From Candidatus Eremiobacteraceae bacterium (GTDB lineage Bacteria; Vulcanimicrobiota; Vulcanimicrobiia; Eremiobacterales; Eremiobacteraceae), in contig DATFYX010000011.1 of NCBI GenBank assembly GCA_035314825.1, positions 1-64,000 of the forward strand: a stretch of 64,000 bases of DNA. The letters are read 5' to 3'. Position 1 is the stretch's first letter. Each line of letters begins with the position of its first letter. Position numbers and translations under genes: made by a program. Below the pieces are notes generated by a model, which had not been told where the DNA came from, searched no databases, and saw only the letters and a list, made by a program, of their open reading frames with translations. Positions 43,014 to 55,845 of this stretch are shown piece after piece.

Positions 43014-44591
43014 TTGAAGTACGACGCCATCATCATCGGGGGCGGCCACAACGGCCTGGTCACGGCCTGTTACCTCGCGCGGGCGGGACGTAAGGTGCTC
43101 GTGCTCGAGCGGCGCTACATCGTGGGCGGCGCATGCGTCACCGAGGAGACCTTTCCCGGCTTCAAGTTCTCGACCGCGGCCTACGTCAACAGCCTGTTCC
43201 GTCCGGAGATCGCGCGCGATCTGCGCCTGCGCGACTACGGTTTCGATCTGATCGAGCGCCATCCGGCGTCGTTCTCGCCCACGTTGGACGGCCGCTACTT
43301 GATGTTGGGCTCCGATAACGATTCGAACCTGCGCGAGATCGCCAAGTTCAGCGAAAAAGACGCTCAGGCGTACCCGCGCTACGAGCAGATGCTCGAGCGC
43401 GTCGCTTCGGTCATCGAGCCGACGCTGATCCAAACGCCGCCCAACGTCGCCAAGCCGGGCTTGGGCGATCTGCTCAAGATGGCGCCGCTCGGACGCAGCC
43501 TCAGCAAGCTCGGACCGGGTCTGGGCGAGGCGATCGAAGTGCTGACCGGCCCCGCGCGCCCGATCCTCGACCGCTGGTTCGAAGACGAGCAGCTCAAAGG
43601 CACGCTTGCGACCGACGCGATCATCGGATCGTTCGCATCGCCCTCGATGCCGGGCACGGCCTACGTGCTCTTCCATCACGTCATGGGCGAGACCAACGGC
43701 AAGCGCGGCGTCTGGGCATATGTCAGAGGCGGCATGGGCGGCCTGACCCAAGCGCTCGCCGGCGCCGCCAAGGACCTGGGCGTGGACATCCGCACCGAAG
43801 CCGAGGTCGCCAAGATCGTCGTACGCGACGGCGCGGTGACCGGGGTGGCGCTGCGCAACGGCGACGAGTTCCACGCGCGCCACGTCGCGAGCAACGTCGA
43901 TTGCAACATCACCTTCACCAAGCTGCTCGACGAGTCGCTGCTGCCGCCGGATTTCCTGGCAGCGGTCAAGCGCATCGACTACAGCAGCGCGTCGTTGAAG
44001 ATCAACGCTGCCTTGTCATCGCTGCCGAATTTCACCGTGCTGCCGGGCACGGCGTCCGGGCCTCAGCATCACGGCACCGTGCATCTGTGCCCGTCGCAGG
44101 ACTTCATCGAGCGCGCCTTCGACGACGCCAAGTACGGCTATCCCTCGAAGGAACCGGTCGTCGAGTGCCAGTTCCCGTCATCGTTGGACGACTCGCTCGC
44201 GCCGGCCGGCAAACACGTCATGTCGATGTTCATCCAGTACGCGCCCTACCATCTCAAGGAAGGCGGCTGGGACGATGAGACAAAGAACGAGTTCGCCGAT
44301 CGCTGCTTCGACATCGTCGAGCGCCACGCGCCGGGCTTCAAGTCATCAGTGCTCGCGCGACAGGTGCTCAGCCCGGTGGACCTCGAGCGCACCTTCAATC
44401 TGACCGGCGGCAACATATTCCAGGGCTCGATGGCGCTGCACCAGCTGTTCATGTTCCGGCCGGTGCCGGGCTTTGCCGGCTACCGGACCCCGATCCGCGG
44501 GCTGTTCCTGTGCGGGGCAGCGGCGCACCCGGGCGGCGGCGTCATGGGTGCCGCTGGTTGGAACGCCGCGCGCGAGATGCTGCACGCCTAG
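43014..44591 (+). CDS. Phytoene-desaturase-like FAD-dependent oxidoreductase
   Basis: A 525-aa flavoprotein of the phytoene dehydrogenase/CrtI-like family. The Rossmann dinucleotide motif is YDAIIIGGGHNGLVTACYLARAGRKVLVLERR at the very N-terminus. It continues with VGGACVTEETFPGFKFSTAAY, the GVWAYVRGGMGGLTQALAGAA segment and the C-terminal FAD contact LFLCGAAAHPGGGVMGAAGWNAARE. TTG 43014 gives the typical start and follows GAGGGG; ATG 42984 would add ten residues. No carotenoid genes are near, so the substrate is not inferred. It precedes the RND efflux genes by 63 bases. Confidence 0.88.
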   Translation: MKYDAIIIGGGHNGLVTACYLARAGRKVLVLERRYIVGGACVTEETFPGFKFSTAAYVNSLFRPEIARDLRLRDYGFDLIERHPASFSPTLDGRYLMLGSDNDSNLREIAKFSEKDAQAYPRYEQMLERVASVIEPTLIQTPPNVAKPGLGDLLKMAPLGRSLSKLGPGLGEAIEVLTGPARPILDRWFEDEQLKGTLATDAIIGSFASPSMPGTAYVLFHHVMGETNGKRGVWAYVRGGMGGLTQALAGAAKDLGVDIRTEAEVAKIVVRDGAVTGVALRNGDEFHARHVASNVDCNITFTKLLDESLLPPDFLAAVKRIDYSSASLKINAALSSLPNFTVLPGTASGPQHHGTVHLCPSQDFIERAFDDAKYGYPSKEPVVECQFPSSLDDSLAPAGKHVMSMFIQYAPYHLKEGGWDDETKNEFADRCFDIVERHAPGFKSSVLARQVLSPVDLERTFNLTGGNIFQGSMALHQLFMFRPVPGFAGYRTPIRGLFLCGAAAHPGGGVMGAAGWNAAREMLHA

Positions 44592-44654
44592 AGCGTGCCT
44601 ACCTGTTGAGATAGCAGGCCTCTGCGCCCGCATGCAGTATAGGGGCGGCCAAGC

Positions 44655-45940
44655 ATGCACACGTTGAATCAAACGCCGCGTGGGGCGGCGCGGCCCTCTA
44701 TTATCCTCTTCGCCCTCACCTTCGCAAGCGCCGGCGCGCTGCTGACGAGCGCGTGCGCGCGACAGCAAGGGCCGCCCGGCGGCGGCGCCGGAGGGTTCGC
44801 GTTCCCGGTGGCCGCTGCGCCGATCGTGCGCGGCGACATCTCGCAGTACGCAAGCGTGACGGGCACGGTCGTCGCCAAGCAGGTCGGCGATCTGTCGTCG
44901 GTCGCGTCGGGCAACGTGCTCGCGGTGAACGCCCAGATCGGCCAGCACGTGCACCAAGGCCAATTGCTCGTGCAGATCGACGACACCACGCTGCGCGCGC
45001 AGGCGGCGCAGCAGGCAGCCAACCTCGCTGAGCTCCAAGCCACCACGCTGGGCGGCTCGTCCACTGCGCAAGCCCAGCTCCATTCCGCGCAGGTGGCGTA
45101 CGATACCGCTGCGCGCGACCTGCAGCGCAATCAGCAGCTGTTCACCAAAGGCTACGTCTCGAAGTCCGCGCTTGATGACTCCGTCAACGCTGCGGCGGCG
45201 GCACAAGCCGCGCTGCGATCCGCGCAGGTGGCCGCGCAGAACGCCAGTCTGGCGTCGGGCAACAGCGCCGCGAACGCTCAGCTCGCCGCGCAAGAGGCAT
45301 CGTTAGCGGCGGTCCAGCACCAGCTCGAGCAGACACGCGTCAGCGCGCCGTTCGACGGCGTGGTGACCGCACGCAACGTCGATCCAGGCTCGCTCGCGGC
45401 GCCGGGCACCGTCTTGATGCAAGTCTCGCAACTCGATCCCGTCTACGTCGACACCAGCATCGCCGGTAGCGATCTCGGCTACGTCCGCGTCGGCACACCG
45501 GTCACCATCACGGTCAACGGATTGAGCGGACGCACGTGGCAAGGCGCGGTGCGCTATCTCAACGCGTCGGCGGATCCAGGCACGTCGGTCTACATGGCGC
45601 GCATCCCGCTCGCAAACACCGATCTTGCCTTGCGCGGCGGCATGGTCGCCAACGTCCAGTATTCGCAGGCGCATAAGAGCGGGGTGCTGTTGGCTCCGCG
45701 TGCCGCCGTCTACCAGACGCCGGCGGGGTACTCGATGTTCATCATCGAGGACGGCAAGGCGAAGGAAGTCGCTCTCGAGGTAGGGATCCAGAACGATCAG
45801 CAGGTCGAAGTGACCGGTCCAGGGCTCAAGCCCGGCGTACAGGCGATCCTCAACCACTCCGCGCTCTTGCAGCCGGGAACGCCGGTGCAGGTCTTGCCGC
45901 CGCCGGGCGCCGCTCCCCCACCTAGCGCAGCGAAACACTG

Positions 45941-45941
<1 letters not shown>
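44655..45941 (+). CDS. RND efflux membrane fusion protein (HlyD/AcrA family)
   Basis: A 428-aa periplasmic adaptor with a lipoprotein-type signal (ALLTSACARQ, Cys near residue 34). The lipoyl half-motifs are GNVLAVNAQIGQHVHQGQLLVQID and VSAPFDGVVTARNVDPGSL. Between them is an Ala/Gln-rich helical hairpin (residues about 105-225). The beta-barrel (DPVYVDTSIAGSDLGYVRVGTPVTITV) and membrane-proximal domain follow. It links the RND pump to an outer-membrane channel, which is absent here. Its stop shares a base with the pump start. Confidence 0.93.
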
Positions 45942-49117
<3,176 letters not shown>

Positions 49118-50905
49118 TTATCGGGCGCCGGCGGCGGCGCGGACCTGTGACAGCGGCTTGCTCAAGTCGGCCAGCAGTTCGGGCGCGACGATCGAGAGCG
49201 GCGTCGTGCCGTAGCACAGCAGCCGGTCGTGGAAATCCTCGAGCGAGCCGCGTGAGCCCATCGCCGCGAAGTACTGATGCTCGAGCAGCTGGATCTGCTG
49301 GCGGCCGACCGTGTACGAGATGACGTAGCCCGGGAACAGCGCGATCCCGTCGACCGCCTCTTTGGCCGCAGCCGGCGTGAAGCCGGTCTGTTCGGCAAAA
49401 TATGCAGCGGCCTGGGGTTCGGTCATCTCGCCGCTTGCGAGCTTGGCGTCCACGATCGCGCGAGCGCCGCGCACGCGTTCCCACTGCGCGACGTCGAGAC
49501 GGCCGTCCAGGTCGTCGCCGTACAGCCCGAGCCAGACGAACATCTCCTCGCCGTAGTACGCCCAGCCTTCGGCGAACGAACCGCTGCCTTGTATCTTGCG
49601 CACGAAATCGGGATTGCGCCGCGCGATCGACATCTGCAAGAAGTGGCCGGGCATCACTTCGTGTGCCGCGGTCGAGAGAATACGATCGCGGTCGAAGTCC
49701 TCGTTGGCGTCGAGGCGCGCAGCGGCTTCGGTCAGCGAGACCGGCGGCGTGATGAAATAGAAACCTTTGGTCTCGGGTGAGAGCAGGCGCGGTGACTGCA
49801 TCGAGGCGCCGGGCGAAACCGGCTGCAAGAATTTCGGCGTCTCGACGACGTCGATGGTGCCGAGCCACTGCGGCACGTTCACGACGCGATGCTGCGTCAC
49901 GAACCGCTGGAGATATGCGATCTGCTTGCGATAGTACGGGATCAGCGCCGCTCCGCCCGGCGCGAGGCCGCCGCCGGTGGACGGTCCGATGGAGACGCCG
50001 CGCACTGCCGCCACGTTGTAGAGCCAATAGGTGACCGCCCAGCCGTGCGCGAGCTCGTCCATGCCCATCGATTCGATCGTCGTCGCGTTGAACGGCACCA
50101 GCTGCTCGTCGCGCAGCATCGCCTCATACGCGTGGCGGCCGATGGCGAAGTTCTCGGGCCAGGCTGCCTCGTGCGCGTCGATGTACGCTTTCTCGTCGGC
50201 TATCGCGGTTAGCGCCGCGTCGCGCGCGGCTGTGAATTTCTCGAAGTCCGACGCGGGCAGCTGCGCCTTTGCCGCATCGGTGAGGGAGCCGTTGAAGAAA
50301 TCGGGCGCGCCTGCAAGTTCGTCTGAGCCGACGACGCCTTGAAGGTGACCAGGATGCGTGACGAGGGATTCACCGGCAGCGACGTACGCGGGCGCCTTGG
50401 CGAGACGCGCGATGATGTCGAGCCATGCCGCGTGCACGTCGGCTGTGGTCGCGTTCTCACGCCCGGCGACGGGCAGGCGCTGGAACTGCGTGAAGATGAT
50501 GTCCGTGATCGCGTTGCCGGGTGCTGCGTAGTCTTTGGTGTCCGTGCGATACACGGTGTATTGGCGCTCCATGCCGGTCAGCTGCGCGCGCAACAGCGTC
50601 GAATCATCGCGGACGTTGAGCGGTTCTCCCGAGGTCGAGATAGCAGCCAAGCGACCTTGCCAGGTCCTGATGAGCGCGAGGTCGCGCTGGTCTTGCGCCG
50701 CCGACGGTGTGTCGAGCATGCCGTCGTAGCCGGTAATGCCGAGCTGGGTGGCCACGATCGGATGGAGCTTAGCCCATTGGTAGGTCATATCGTGCGCGAG
50801 CCATTGCAGGCTGGTCGAGGCCGGGTCCGCTGAGCAAGGAACCGGCCAAGCGCCGGGCGCCGCGAATACCGCGCACGCCACCAGGTATATGATGGTCCGT
50901 TTCAT
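49118..50905 (-). CDS. Secreted DUF885 family metallopeptidase-like protein
   Basis: A 595-aa protein with a signal peptide (IIYLVACAVFAAPGAWPVPC). The DUF885 core contains the putative zinc motif STAAHEVMPGHFLQM (HExxPGH) near residue 400. The other conserved blocks are SFAEGWAYYGEEMFVWLG, DGIALFPGYVISYTVGRQQI and FHDRLLCYGTTPLSIV. Distant relatives are carboxypeptidase-like. ATG 50905 starts the signal peptide; an upstream in-frame codon adds nine residues. It is a paralog of the gene at 60981-62753. Confidence 0.85.
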   Translation of the reverse strand: MKRTIIYLVACAVFAAPGAWPVPCSADPASTSLQWLAHDMTYQWAKLHPIVATQLGITGYDGMLDTPSAAQDQRDLALIRTWQGRLAAISTSGEPLNVRDDSTLLRAQLTGMERQYTVYRTDTKDYAAPGNAITDIIFTQFQRLPVAGRENATTADVHAAWLDIIARLAKAPAYVAAGESLVTHPGHLQGVVGSDELAGAPDFFNGSLTDAAKAQLPASDFEKFTAARDAALTAIADEKAYIDAHEAAWPENFAIGRHAYEAMLRDEQLVPFNATTIESMGMDELAHGWAVTYWLYNVAAVRGVSIGPSTGGGLAPGGAALIPYYRKQIAYLQRFVTQHRVVNVPQWLGTIDVVETPKFLQPVSPGASMQSPRLLSPETKGFYFITPPVSLTEAAARLDANEDFDRDRILSTAAHEVMPGHFLQMSIARRNPDFVRKIQGSGSFAEGWAYYGEEMFVWLGLYGDDLDGRLDVAQWERVRGARAIVDAKLASGEMTEPQAAAYFAEQTGFTPAAAKEAVDGIALFPGYVISYTVGRQQIQLLEHQYFAAMGSRGSLEDFHDRLLCYGTTPLSIVAPELLADLSKPLSQVRAAAGAR

Positions 50906-51024
50906 GGCCCGATATTTCGGGCTCTCACGCAACTCTCATGCCCGCTTCAAGCCCTCCTCACGGGCGCTGTCGTATACTGAAGCCCAAGAGAACCGCTCCT
51001 TTGCGGTTGGCGGAGTATGCGCGC

Positions 51025-52554
51025 ATGAGCTCAAGCGTAGACCAATTGACCGGCACCGGCGACGAATTCCGGCCGGCCGGCGCCTTGACCGACTTCGACG
51101 GGGCATTGGCGCCCTATAAGGGCCCGTGGGACGCGCGGCTTGCAGCCCACCTGCTGCGGCGCGCGGGTTTCGGCGGATCGCCGTCCGAGATCGCCGCGGC
51201 CGCATCCGCCGGCATGAATGCATCGGTCGACCGGCTCGTGCGCATCCAGCCCGACTCGCTGCCGACGCAACCCGATGGCGACATCTCCTTCGACTTCGGC
51301 CCGACCGCCGACAAGCGCCAGCGCCAGCGCGCGTACCTCGCCACCCAACTGTGGTACGTCAACCGGCTGCTGCAGACGCCCAATCCCTTGCGCGAGCGCA
51401 TGGTGTATTTCTGGAGCAACCATTTCACCAGCGGCCTGGCGCAAGACGGCATCACGCCCCAACAGATGGTCGACCAGTACAATCTTTTCGCGCGCTACGC
51501 GCTGGGCAACTACGCCGAGCTGACGCACGAGATCTCCAAAGACGGCGCCATGCTGCTGTACCTCAACAACGCGCAGAACCGCGCGCAACATCCCAACGAG
51601 AACTACGCGCGCGAGCTCATGGAGCTATTCACCCTGGGCGTCGGCAATTACAGCGAACAGGACGTGCGCGAAAGCGCGCGCGCGTTCACCGGCTGGACGG
51701 TCCTGCGCAAGCAGAACGACGCGGTCATGTTCGTGCCGCGGCTCCACGACAACGGCACCAAGACGTTCTTGGGCCGCACCGGGGATTTGATGGGCGACGA
51801 CATCGTCGACATCATCATGGCGCAAGGCGCCACGCCGCAGTACATGGCGCACAAATTCGCGCGCAACTTCATCTACGACAATCCCGAGCCGGGGCTGGTC
51901 GACGCGTTGGCCGTGCGCTTCCGCGCGAACGGTTACGACGTCGCCAGGCTGATGTCGCTGATCCTGCGATCGAACATCTTCTACTCCGACCGCGCGTACC
52001 GCGCGCTCATCAAGAGCCCGATCGAACTGGTCATCGGCGCGCACAAGATGCTCGGCGCCACGATGGTCGAGCCGCTTGCCTTGGGTGCCATGGACCGCAT
52101 GGGCCAGACCGTGATGCGCCCGCCCAATGTGGCCGGCTGGCCGGGCGGAGCGATGTGGTTGAACACCGGCACGCTGCTCGCGCGCGTCAACTATCTCAAC
52201 CAGCTGGCGCTGGCCAAGGGCAATCCCGCCGCTGCCGCTGCGCCGGCCGGCGGCGACATGACGATGATGATGGTCGACAATCCGGCCGCCGCGTACAAGA
52301 TGGCGGCGAACGTCGCCGACCCGACGCAGTGGATCGCGGGCATCAACTCGGCCGATCCCGGTCAGGTGGCCGATCGCGTGTTGTGGATGTCGGTCCAGGC
52401 CGACGTCACGCCGCAGCAGCGCCTGACCATTCTGAACTACCTTTCCACCGATGCTGCCGGCGACAAGACGGCGCTGTCGATGGAGAACATCGACGAAAAG
52501 GTCCGCGGTGCGATGAGCCTCGCGTTCGCGCTGCCGACCTTCCAACTCGCCTGA
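51025..52554 (+). CDS. DUF1800 family protein
   Basis: A 509-aa protein with the DUF1800 blocks AAHLLRRAGFGGSPSEIAAAA, LRERMVYFWSNHFTSGL, QNRAQHPNENYARELMELFTLGVGNYSEQDVRESARAFTGW, KFARNFIYDNPEPGLVDALAVRFRANGYDVARLMSLILRS and RPPNVAGWPGG. It is typically encoded next to DUF1501, as here (10 bases apart), and the pair is linked to cell-surface functions in soil and planctomycete-like bacteria without a known reaction. ATG 51025 is preferred. No signal peptide is visible. Confidence 0.92.
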   Translation: MSSSVDQLTGTGDEFRPAGALTDFDGALAPYKGPWDARLAAHLLRRAGFGGSPSEIAAAASAGMNASVDRLVRIQPDSLPTQPDGDISFDFGPTADKRQRQRAYLATQLWYVNRLLQTPNPLRERMVYFWSNHFTSGLAQDGITPQQMVDQYNLFARYALGNYAELTHEISKDGAMLLYLNNAQNRAQHPNENYARELMELFTLGVGNYSEQDVRESARAFTGWTVLRKQNDAVMFVPRLHDNGTKTFLGRTGDLMGDDIVDIIMAQGATPQYMAHKFARNFIYDNPEPGLVDALAVRFRANGYDVARLMSLILRSNIFYSDRAYRALIKSPIELVIGAHKMLGATMVEPLALGAMDRMGQTVMRPPNVAGWPGGAMWLNTGTLLARVNYLNQLALAKGNPAAAAAPAGGDMTMMMVDNPAAAYKMAANVADPTQWIAGINSADPGQVADRVLWMSVQADVTPQQRLTILNYLSTDAAGDKTALSMENIDEKVRGAMSLAFALPTFQLA

Positions 52555-52564
52555 GGAGCTAGCG

Positions 52565-53791
52565 ATGACCAACAGACGGCAATTCCTGGTCCAAAGCGTC
52601 GGCGGCTTCGCCGGCTTCCTCTCGATCGACTCGATCTTCGCGCGGGCGGCGAGGGCGGCGGTGGAGTCGCCTGCTGCCTCTTCCGGGTCGGCGCGCACGC
52701 TGGTCGTCGTCAACCTGCAGGGCGGCAACGACGGGCTCAACACGGTGGTGCCGTACGGGGATCCGACCTACTATCGCATGCGCCCGACGATCAACATCCC
52801 GCAGGAGCAGATCGTCAAGCTCGACAGCATGATGGGACTCAATCCTTCGCTCGCCCCGCTCAAGGCGCTCTACGACCAGCAGCGCGTGGCGATTCTGCAA
52901 GGCGTGCACTATCCCAATCCCAATCTGTCGCACTTCCGCTCGACCGAGATCTGGCAGACCGCCGCGCCGGAGAAGTACGTCGACACCGGTTGGGCCGGAC
53001 GCTATCTGGATGCCGAGGGCAAGGGGCAGACGCCCAACTTGTTCGCGGGCGTCGCGGTGGGCCCGGTGTTGCCCAAAGTGATGGTCGCCGAGCGCACGGA
53101 CGTGCCGACGATCTCCGATGCGCGCGCGTTCAAGTTCAACGGCACGCGCGACGAACAGGCGCAGGCCGACAAGATCCTGGGCGGCGACGGTTACAAGTAT
53201 CCGTTCCAAAGCCCGTATCTGCAGCTGGTACAGGACGTCGAGACGCACGCGCACGCGGCGGCCAACGAACTGCCGCACCTGGTGTCGGGCTACAAGCCGG
53301 CGGTCGATTATCCGAAGACGCCGTTCGCGGCGGGTTTGAACCTCATCGCCGGCGTGGTGGCGGCGAACGTCGGCACGAAGGTCTTCTACATCTCTCTGGG
53401 CAGTTTCGACACGCACGTCGGCCAGCGCGTGCAGCAAGACCGCCTGCTCGATCAGTTCGCGACCGGCATGGCCGCGTTCTATCAGGACCTGGCCGCGCAC
53501 AACGCGGACGGCACGGTGCTAACGATGACGTTCTCCGAGTTCGGCCGCCGCGTGGGCGAGAACGCCAATCGCGGCACCGACCACGGCACGGCGGCGCCGA
53601 TGTTCCTCATCGGCGGCAACGCCAAGGGCGGCATCTACGGCGACCACCCGAGCCTCACCGATCTGGACTACGGCAACCTCAAGTGGCACACCGACTTCCG
53701 CCAGGTGTACGCAACCGTGCTCGAGCGCTGGCTGGGCATCGGCTCCGCGCCGATCCTGGGCTCGCAGTTCGACACGCTGACCGTCGTGTAG
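52565..53791 (+). CDS. Tat-exported DUF1501 family protein
   Basis: A 408-aa protein with a Tat-type signal (TNRRQFLVQSVGGFAGFLS, twin arginine followed by FL). The DUF1501 core matches the sulfatase-like alkaline-phosphatase superfamily: VVVNLQGGNDGLNTVVPYGDP, VAILQGVHYPNPNLSHFRSTEIWQT, FYISLGSFDTHVGQRVQQ, TMTFSEFGRRVGENANRGTDHGTAAPMFLIGG. The conserved His and Asp residues suggest metal binding. AGGAG precedes the ATG. It follows DUF1800 and is probably its partner. Confidence 0.92.
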   Translation: MTNRRQFLVQSVGGFAGFLSIDSIFARAARAAVESPAASSGSARTLVVVNLQGGNDGLNTVVPYGDPTYYRMRPTINIPQEQIVKLDSMMGLNPSLAPLKALYDQQRVAILQGVHYPNPNLSHFRSTEIWQTAAPEKYVDTGWAGRYLDAEGKGQTPNLFAGVAVGPVLPKVMVAERTDVPTISDARAFKFNGTRDEQAQADKILGGDGYKYPFQSPYLQLVQDVETHAHAAANELPHLVSGYKPAVDYPKTPFAAGLNLIAGVVAANVGTKVFYISLGSFDTHVGQRVQQDRLLDQFATGMAAFYQDLAAHNADGTVLTMTFSEFGRRVGENANRGTDHGTAAPMFLIGGNAKGGIYGDHPSLTDLDYGNLKWHTDFRQVYATVLERWLGIGSAPILGSQFDTLTVV

Positions 53792-53925
53792 CGGCGCCTT
53801 TTTCGGCTTCGCCGCCACAAAGCTGTCCGGGCCGGTCGCCCCATCGGCCCGGACAACCAACTCGAAAGTTTCAAGGGGCACGACGTGAGCGTTCAACCCG
53901 CGTTACGAAAGGGAGACATCGAGTC

Positions 53926-54285
53926 ATGGAACGCAAGCATTTTCTCGCCGCAGCCGGGATTGCCGGTGCGGCTCTCACCGTGGCCGGCATCGCCGCCGCC
54001 GACACGAGCTCGAACACGCCGTCGGGCGGCTGTGCGCCGATGGCGCCGAAACCGCTCCCGTCAGGCGCCTCGCCGCGCCCGCACGTCCCGCATCAGCGGG
54101 CGAGCGAGATCGACAGCGCGTACAAACACGTCGTGCGCTTGGTCGACATGCTCAGCAAGGATCCGAACGATTACGACGGCCACCGCGTAAAGGCGCTCGA
54201 GTTTCTCACCAATGCGGAGTCAGAGCTGCAGCAAGCGGTCGCCTACGAACAGGCGCACCCTACGGCGACGAGCTCGCCGCTCTAG
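53926..54285 (+). CDS. Small exported helical protein
   Basis: A 119-aa protein with a hydrophobic signal region (HFLAAAGIAGAALTVAGIAAA), a proline-rich linker (MAPKPLPSGASPRPHVPH) and a helical C-terminal part (IDSAYKHVVRLVDMLSKDPNDYDGHRVKALEFLTNAESELQQAVAYEQAH). No family is recognised. ATG 53926 is preceded by AAAGGGAG. It lies 134 bases after DUF1501 and could share its transcript. Convergent with the DUF5069 gene two bases away. Confidence 0.65.
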   Translation: MERKHFLAAAGIAGAALTVAGIAAADTSSNTPSGGCAPMAPKPLPSGASPRPHVPHQRASEIDSAYKHVVRLVDMLSKDPNDYDGHRVKALEFLTNAESELQQAVAYEQAHPTATSSPL

Positions 54286-54287
54286 GT

Positions 54288-54713
54288 CTAGGTGATGCGG
54301 CCTTCGCTCACGTCGAGCAGGTCCACCCAACCTTTGACTTTGGCTTGAACCTGCGGCGGCAGCTTCGCCCGTCGCTCGGCGAAGCGCGCGCGCTCGGCAT
54401 CGTCGTCACCGTCGTTGGTGAACACCTTCGCGAACGTGTCGATGCGTGCAGGCGTCAGGTCCGGCACCCGGCTTTGCAGCCAGCGCAGCATCGCGGCGTC
54501 GTCGGGCGACGAGCGGACACCGTCGAGAAACTGCTCGGGTGTGAGGCCGAGAAAGTCGAGCAGCGACTTATCGAAGCTGCTTTCGTATCCGTAGACATAC
54601 TCGCCGAGCGTTCCGGCCAGCGCGGCGCGCGCTTTGTCGATCGTGCGCGGCAACATGGGGATGCCAAGCAGCCGGTCGTTCGGACTGCGCGGAATTTCCT
54701 TGGTCAGATCCAT
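54288..54713 (-). CDS. DUF5069 family protein
   Basis: A 141-aa soluble protein beginning MDLTKEIPRSPNDRLLGIPMLPRTIDKARAALAGTLGEYVYG, the hallmark of DUF5069. It continues with FLGLTPEQFLDGVRSS, DDAAMLRWLQ and an acidic middle. Function is unknown. It starts 7 bases after the stop of the sorbosone-dehydrogenase-like gene, so it ends that minus-strand run. Confidence 0.85.
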   Translation of the reverse strand: MDLTKEIPRSPNDRLLGIPMLPRTIDKARAALAGTLGEYVYGYESSFDKSLLDFLGLTPEQFLDGVRSSPDDAAMLRWLQSRVPDLTPARIDTFAKVFTNDGDDDAERARFAERRAKLPPQVQAKVKGWVDLLDVSEGRIT

Positions 54714-54720
54714 GCTTCGT

Positions 54721-55845
54721 CTATCCTTTGTAGGTGATGCGGTAGATCGAGCCGCTCAGATCGTCGCTGACGTAGAGCGATCCGTCCTGGCCGACCGCCA
54801 CGCCCACCGGGCGTCCGCTGACGCTCTGGTTCTCGCTGAGCCAACCAGTCGCGAAATCTTCGACGTGATCGGGCCGGCCGTTCTTGAAGAAGACGGCTAC
54901 CACTTTGTATCCGGTCTTCACCGAGCGGTCCCAGGAGCCGTGGTAGGCGACGAACAGCGCCCCGCGATAACGCGCCGGAAACTGCGAGCCGTGGTAGAAC
55001 GCGATCTGCAGCGGCGCGGAGTGCGCCTGGAGATTCAGCGCGGACGGCTGCGTGCCCACGCACTTGGTCGGATCCTTATACTCGGGATTGGGTACGCGAT
55101 CACCGTCGCCGGCATAGCAGTAGGGCCAGCCGTAGTTCCCACCGTCCACGATCTGGTCCACTTCGTCGGGCGGCAGGTCGTCGCCGATGTTATCGCGCCC
55201 GTTGACAACGGCCCACAATCTGCCGGCGTCGTCGAACGCGAGGCCCGACGCGTTGCGCAAGCCAAACGCATAGATGCGGCCGTTGCCGCCCTCCGCGTCG
55301 TAGCGCAGGACGGTCGCAAAGCGCGGGTCGGTTTCGGCGCAGACGTTGCACGTCGAGCCGCTCGAGACGAAGATCGTGCCGTCGGCGGCGATCGCGATGG
55401 CGCGGTGATTGTGCACTCCGCCTTCGGGCATGTTCGAGAACAGCGTCTCGTGCGGCGCCCCTTCGGCTGGAGGATAGTGCAACTTGGTCACACCCGACCA
55501 CGACGCCACGTAGAGATCGTCGCCGTGAAATACAAGGCCATGGGCGACCGGCAGCCCGCTGATCACCACTTTAGGTTCTGCGTCGGGTGCCATTCCGGGA
55601 GAAATCGCGACGACACGGTCGCGTCCTAGCTCGGACACGACGACATCGCCGTTCGGTGCGACCGCCAGGAAGCGCGCGGTGGGCACCCTGCTCGACACGA
55701 TCGAGATGGTGAATCCGAGCGGAACGTGGAGTTGACCGACAGGCACCGCCGCGCGTGCGGTGCAACCGGCGAGGGCGACGCAAAGGGCGAGGAACGCGAT
55801 GAGCGGTCGAATGAATTCGACCGCTCCATTTCTGCTCTTAACCAT
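54721..55845 (-). CDS. Sorbosone-dehydrogenase-like beta-propeller lipoprotein (second copy)
   Basis: A 374-aa lipoprotein with a PQQ-dependent sugar/sorbosone dehydrogenase-like propeller: GRDRVVAISPG, GLPVAHGLVFHGDDLYVASW, HNHRAIAIAADGTIFVSSGS, AFGLRNASGLAFDDAGRLWAVVNGRDNIGDDLPPDEVDQI and VGVAVGQDGSLYVSDDLSGSIYRITY. The signal ends LALCVALAGC. ATG 55845 lies within the upstream gene's last codons (TATGGTTAA). The 5' end of the signal sequence (NGAVEFIRP) is encoded by a family A REP at 55803-55828. It is a paralog of the next gene upstream. Confidence 0.88.
   Translation of the reverse strand: MVKSRNGAVEFIRPLIAFLALCVALAGCTARAAVPVGQLHVPLGFTISIVSSRVPTARFLAVAPNGDVVVSELGRDRVVAISPGMAPDAEPKVVISGLPVAHGLVFHGDDLYVASWSGVTKLHYPPAEGAPHETLFSNMPEGGVHNHRAIAIAADGTIFVSSGSTCNVCAETDPRFATVLRYDAEGGNGRIYAFGLRNASGLAFDDAGRLWAVVNGRDNIGDDLPPDEVDQIVDGGNYGWPYCYAGDGDRVPNPEYKDPTKCVGTQPSALNLQAHSAPLQIAFYHGSQFPARYRGALFVAYHGSWDRSVKTGYKVVAVFFKNGRPDHVEDFATGWLSENQSVSGRPVGVAVGQDGSLYVSDDLSGSIYRITYKG
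55803..55828 (-). repeat. REP-like palindrome, family A, inside a lipoprotein signal sequence
   Basis: A complete copy with arms GGTCGAAT and ATTCGACC and tail GCTCCA lies in frame just after the start codon of the downstream sorbosone-dehydrogenase-like gene. It supplies the only nearby Arg of the signal n-region (EFIRP). Confidence 0.8.

Noticed and set aside
51126-52562. Long plus-strand frame (478 codons) overlapping DUF1800
   Set aside because: It is a +1/+2 phase of DUF1800, very Arg-rich, with no conserved motif; similar shadows occur over 21008-22249, 25329-26030 and 52990-53800.
53788-53816. GCGGCG/CGCCGC stem with TGTAG after the DUF1501 gene, considered as a fourth REP class
   Set aside because: The loop is long (13 bases), the arms are low-complexity GC, and I found no second copy.
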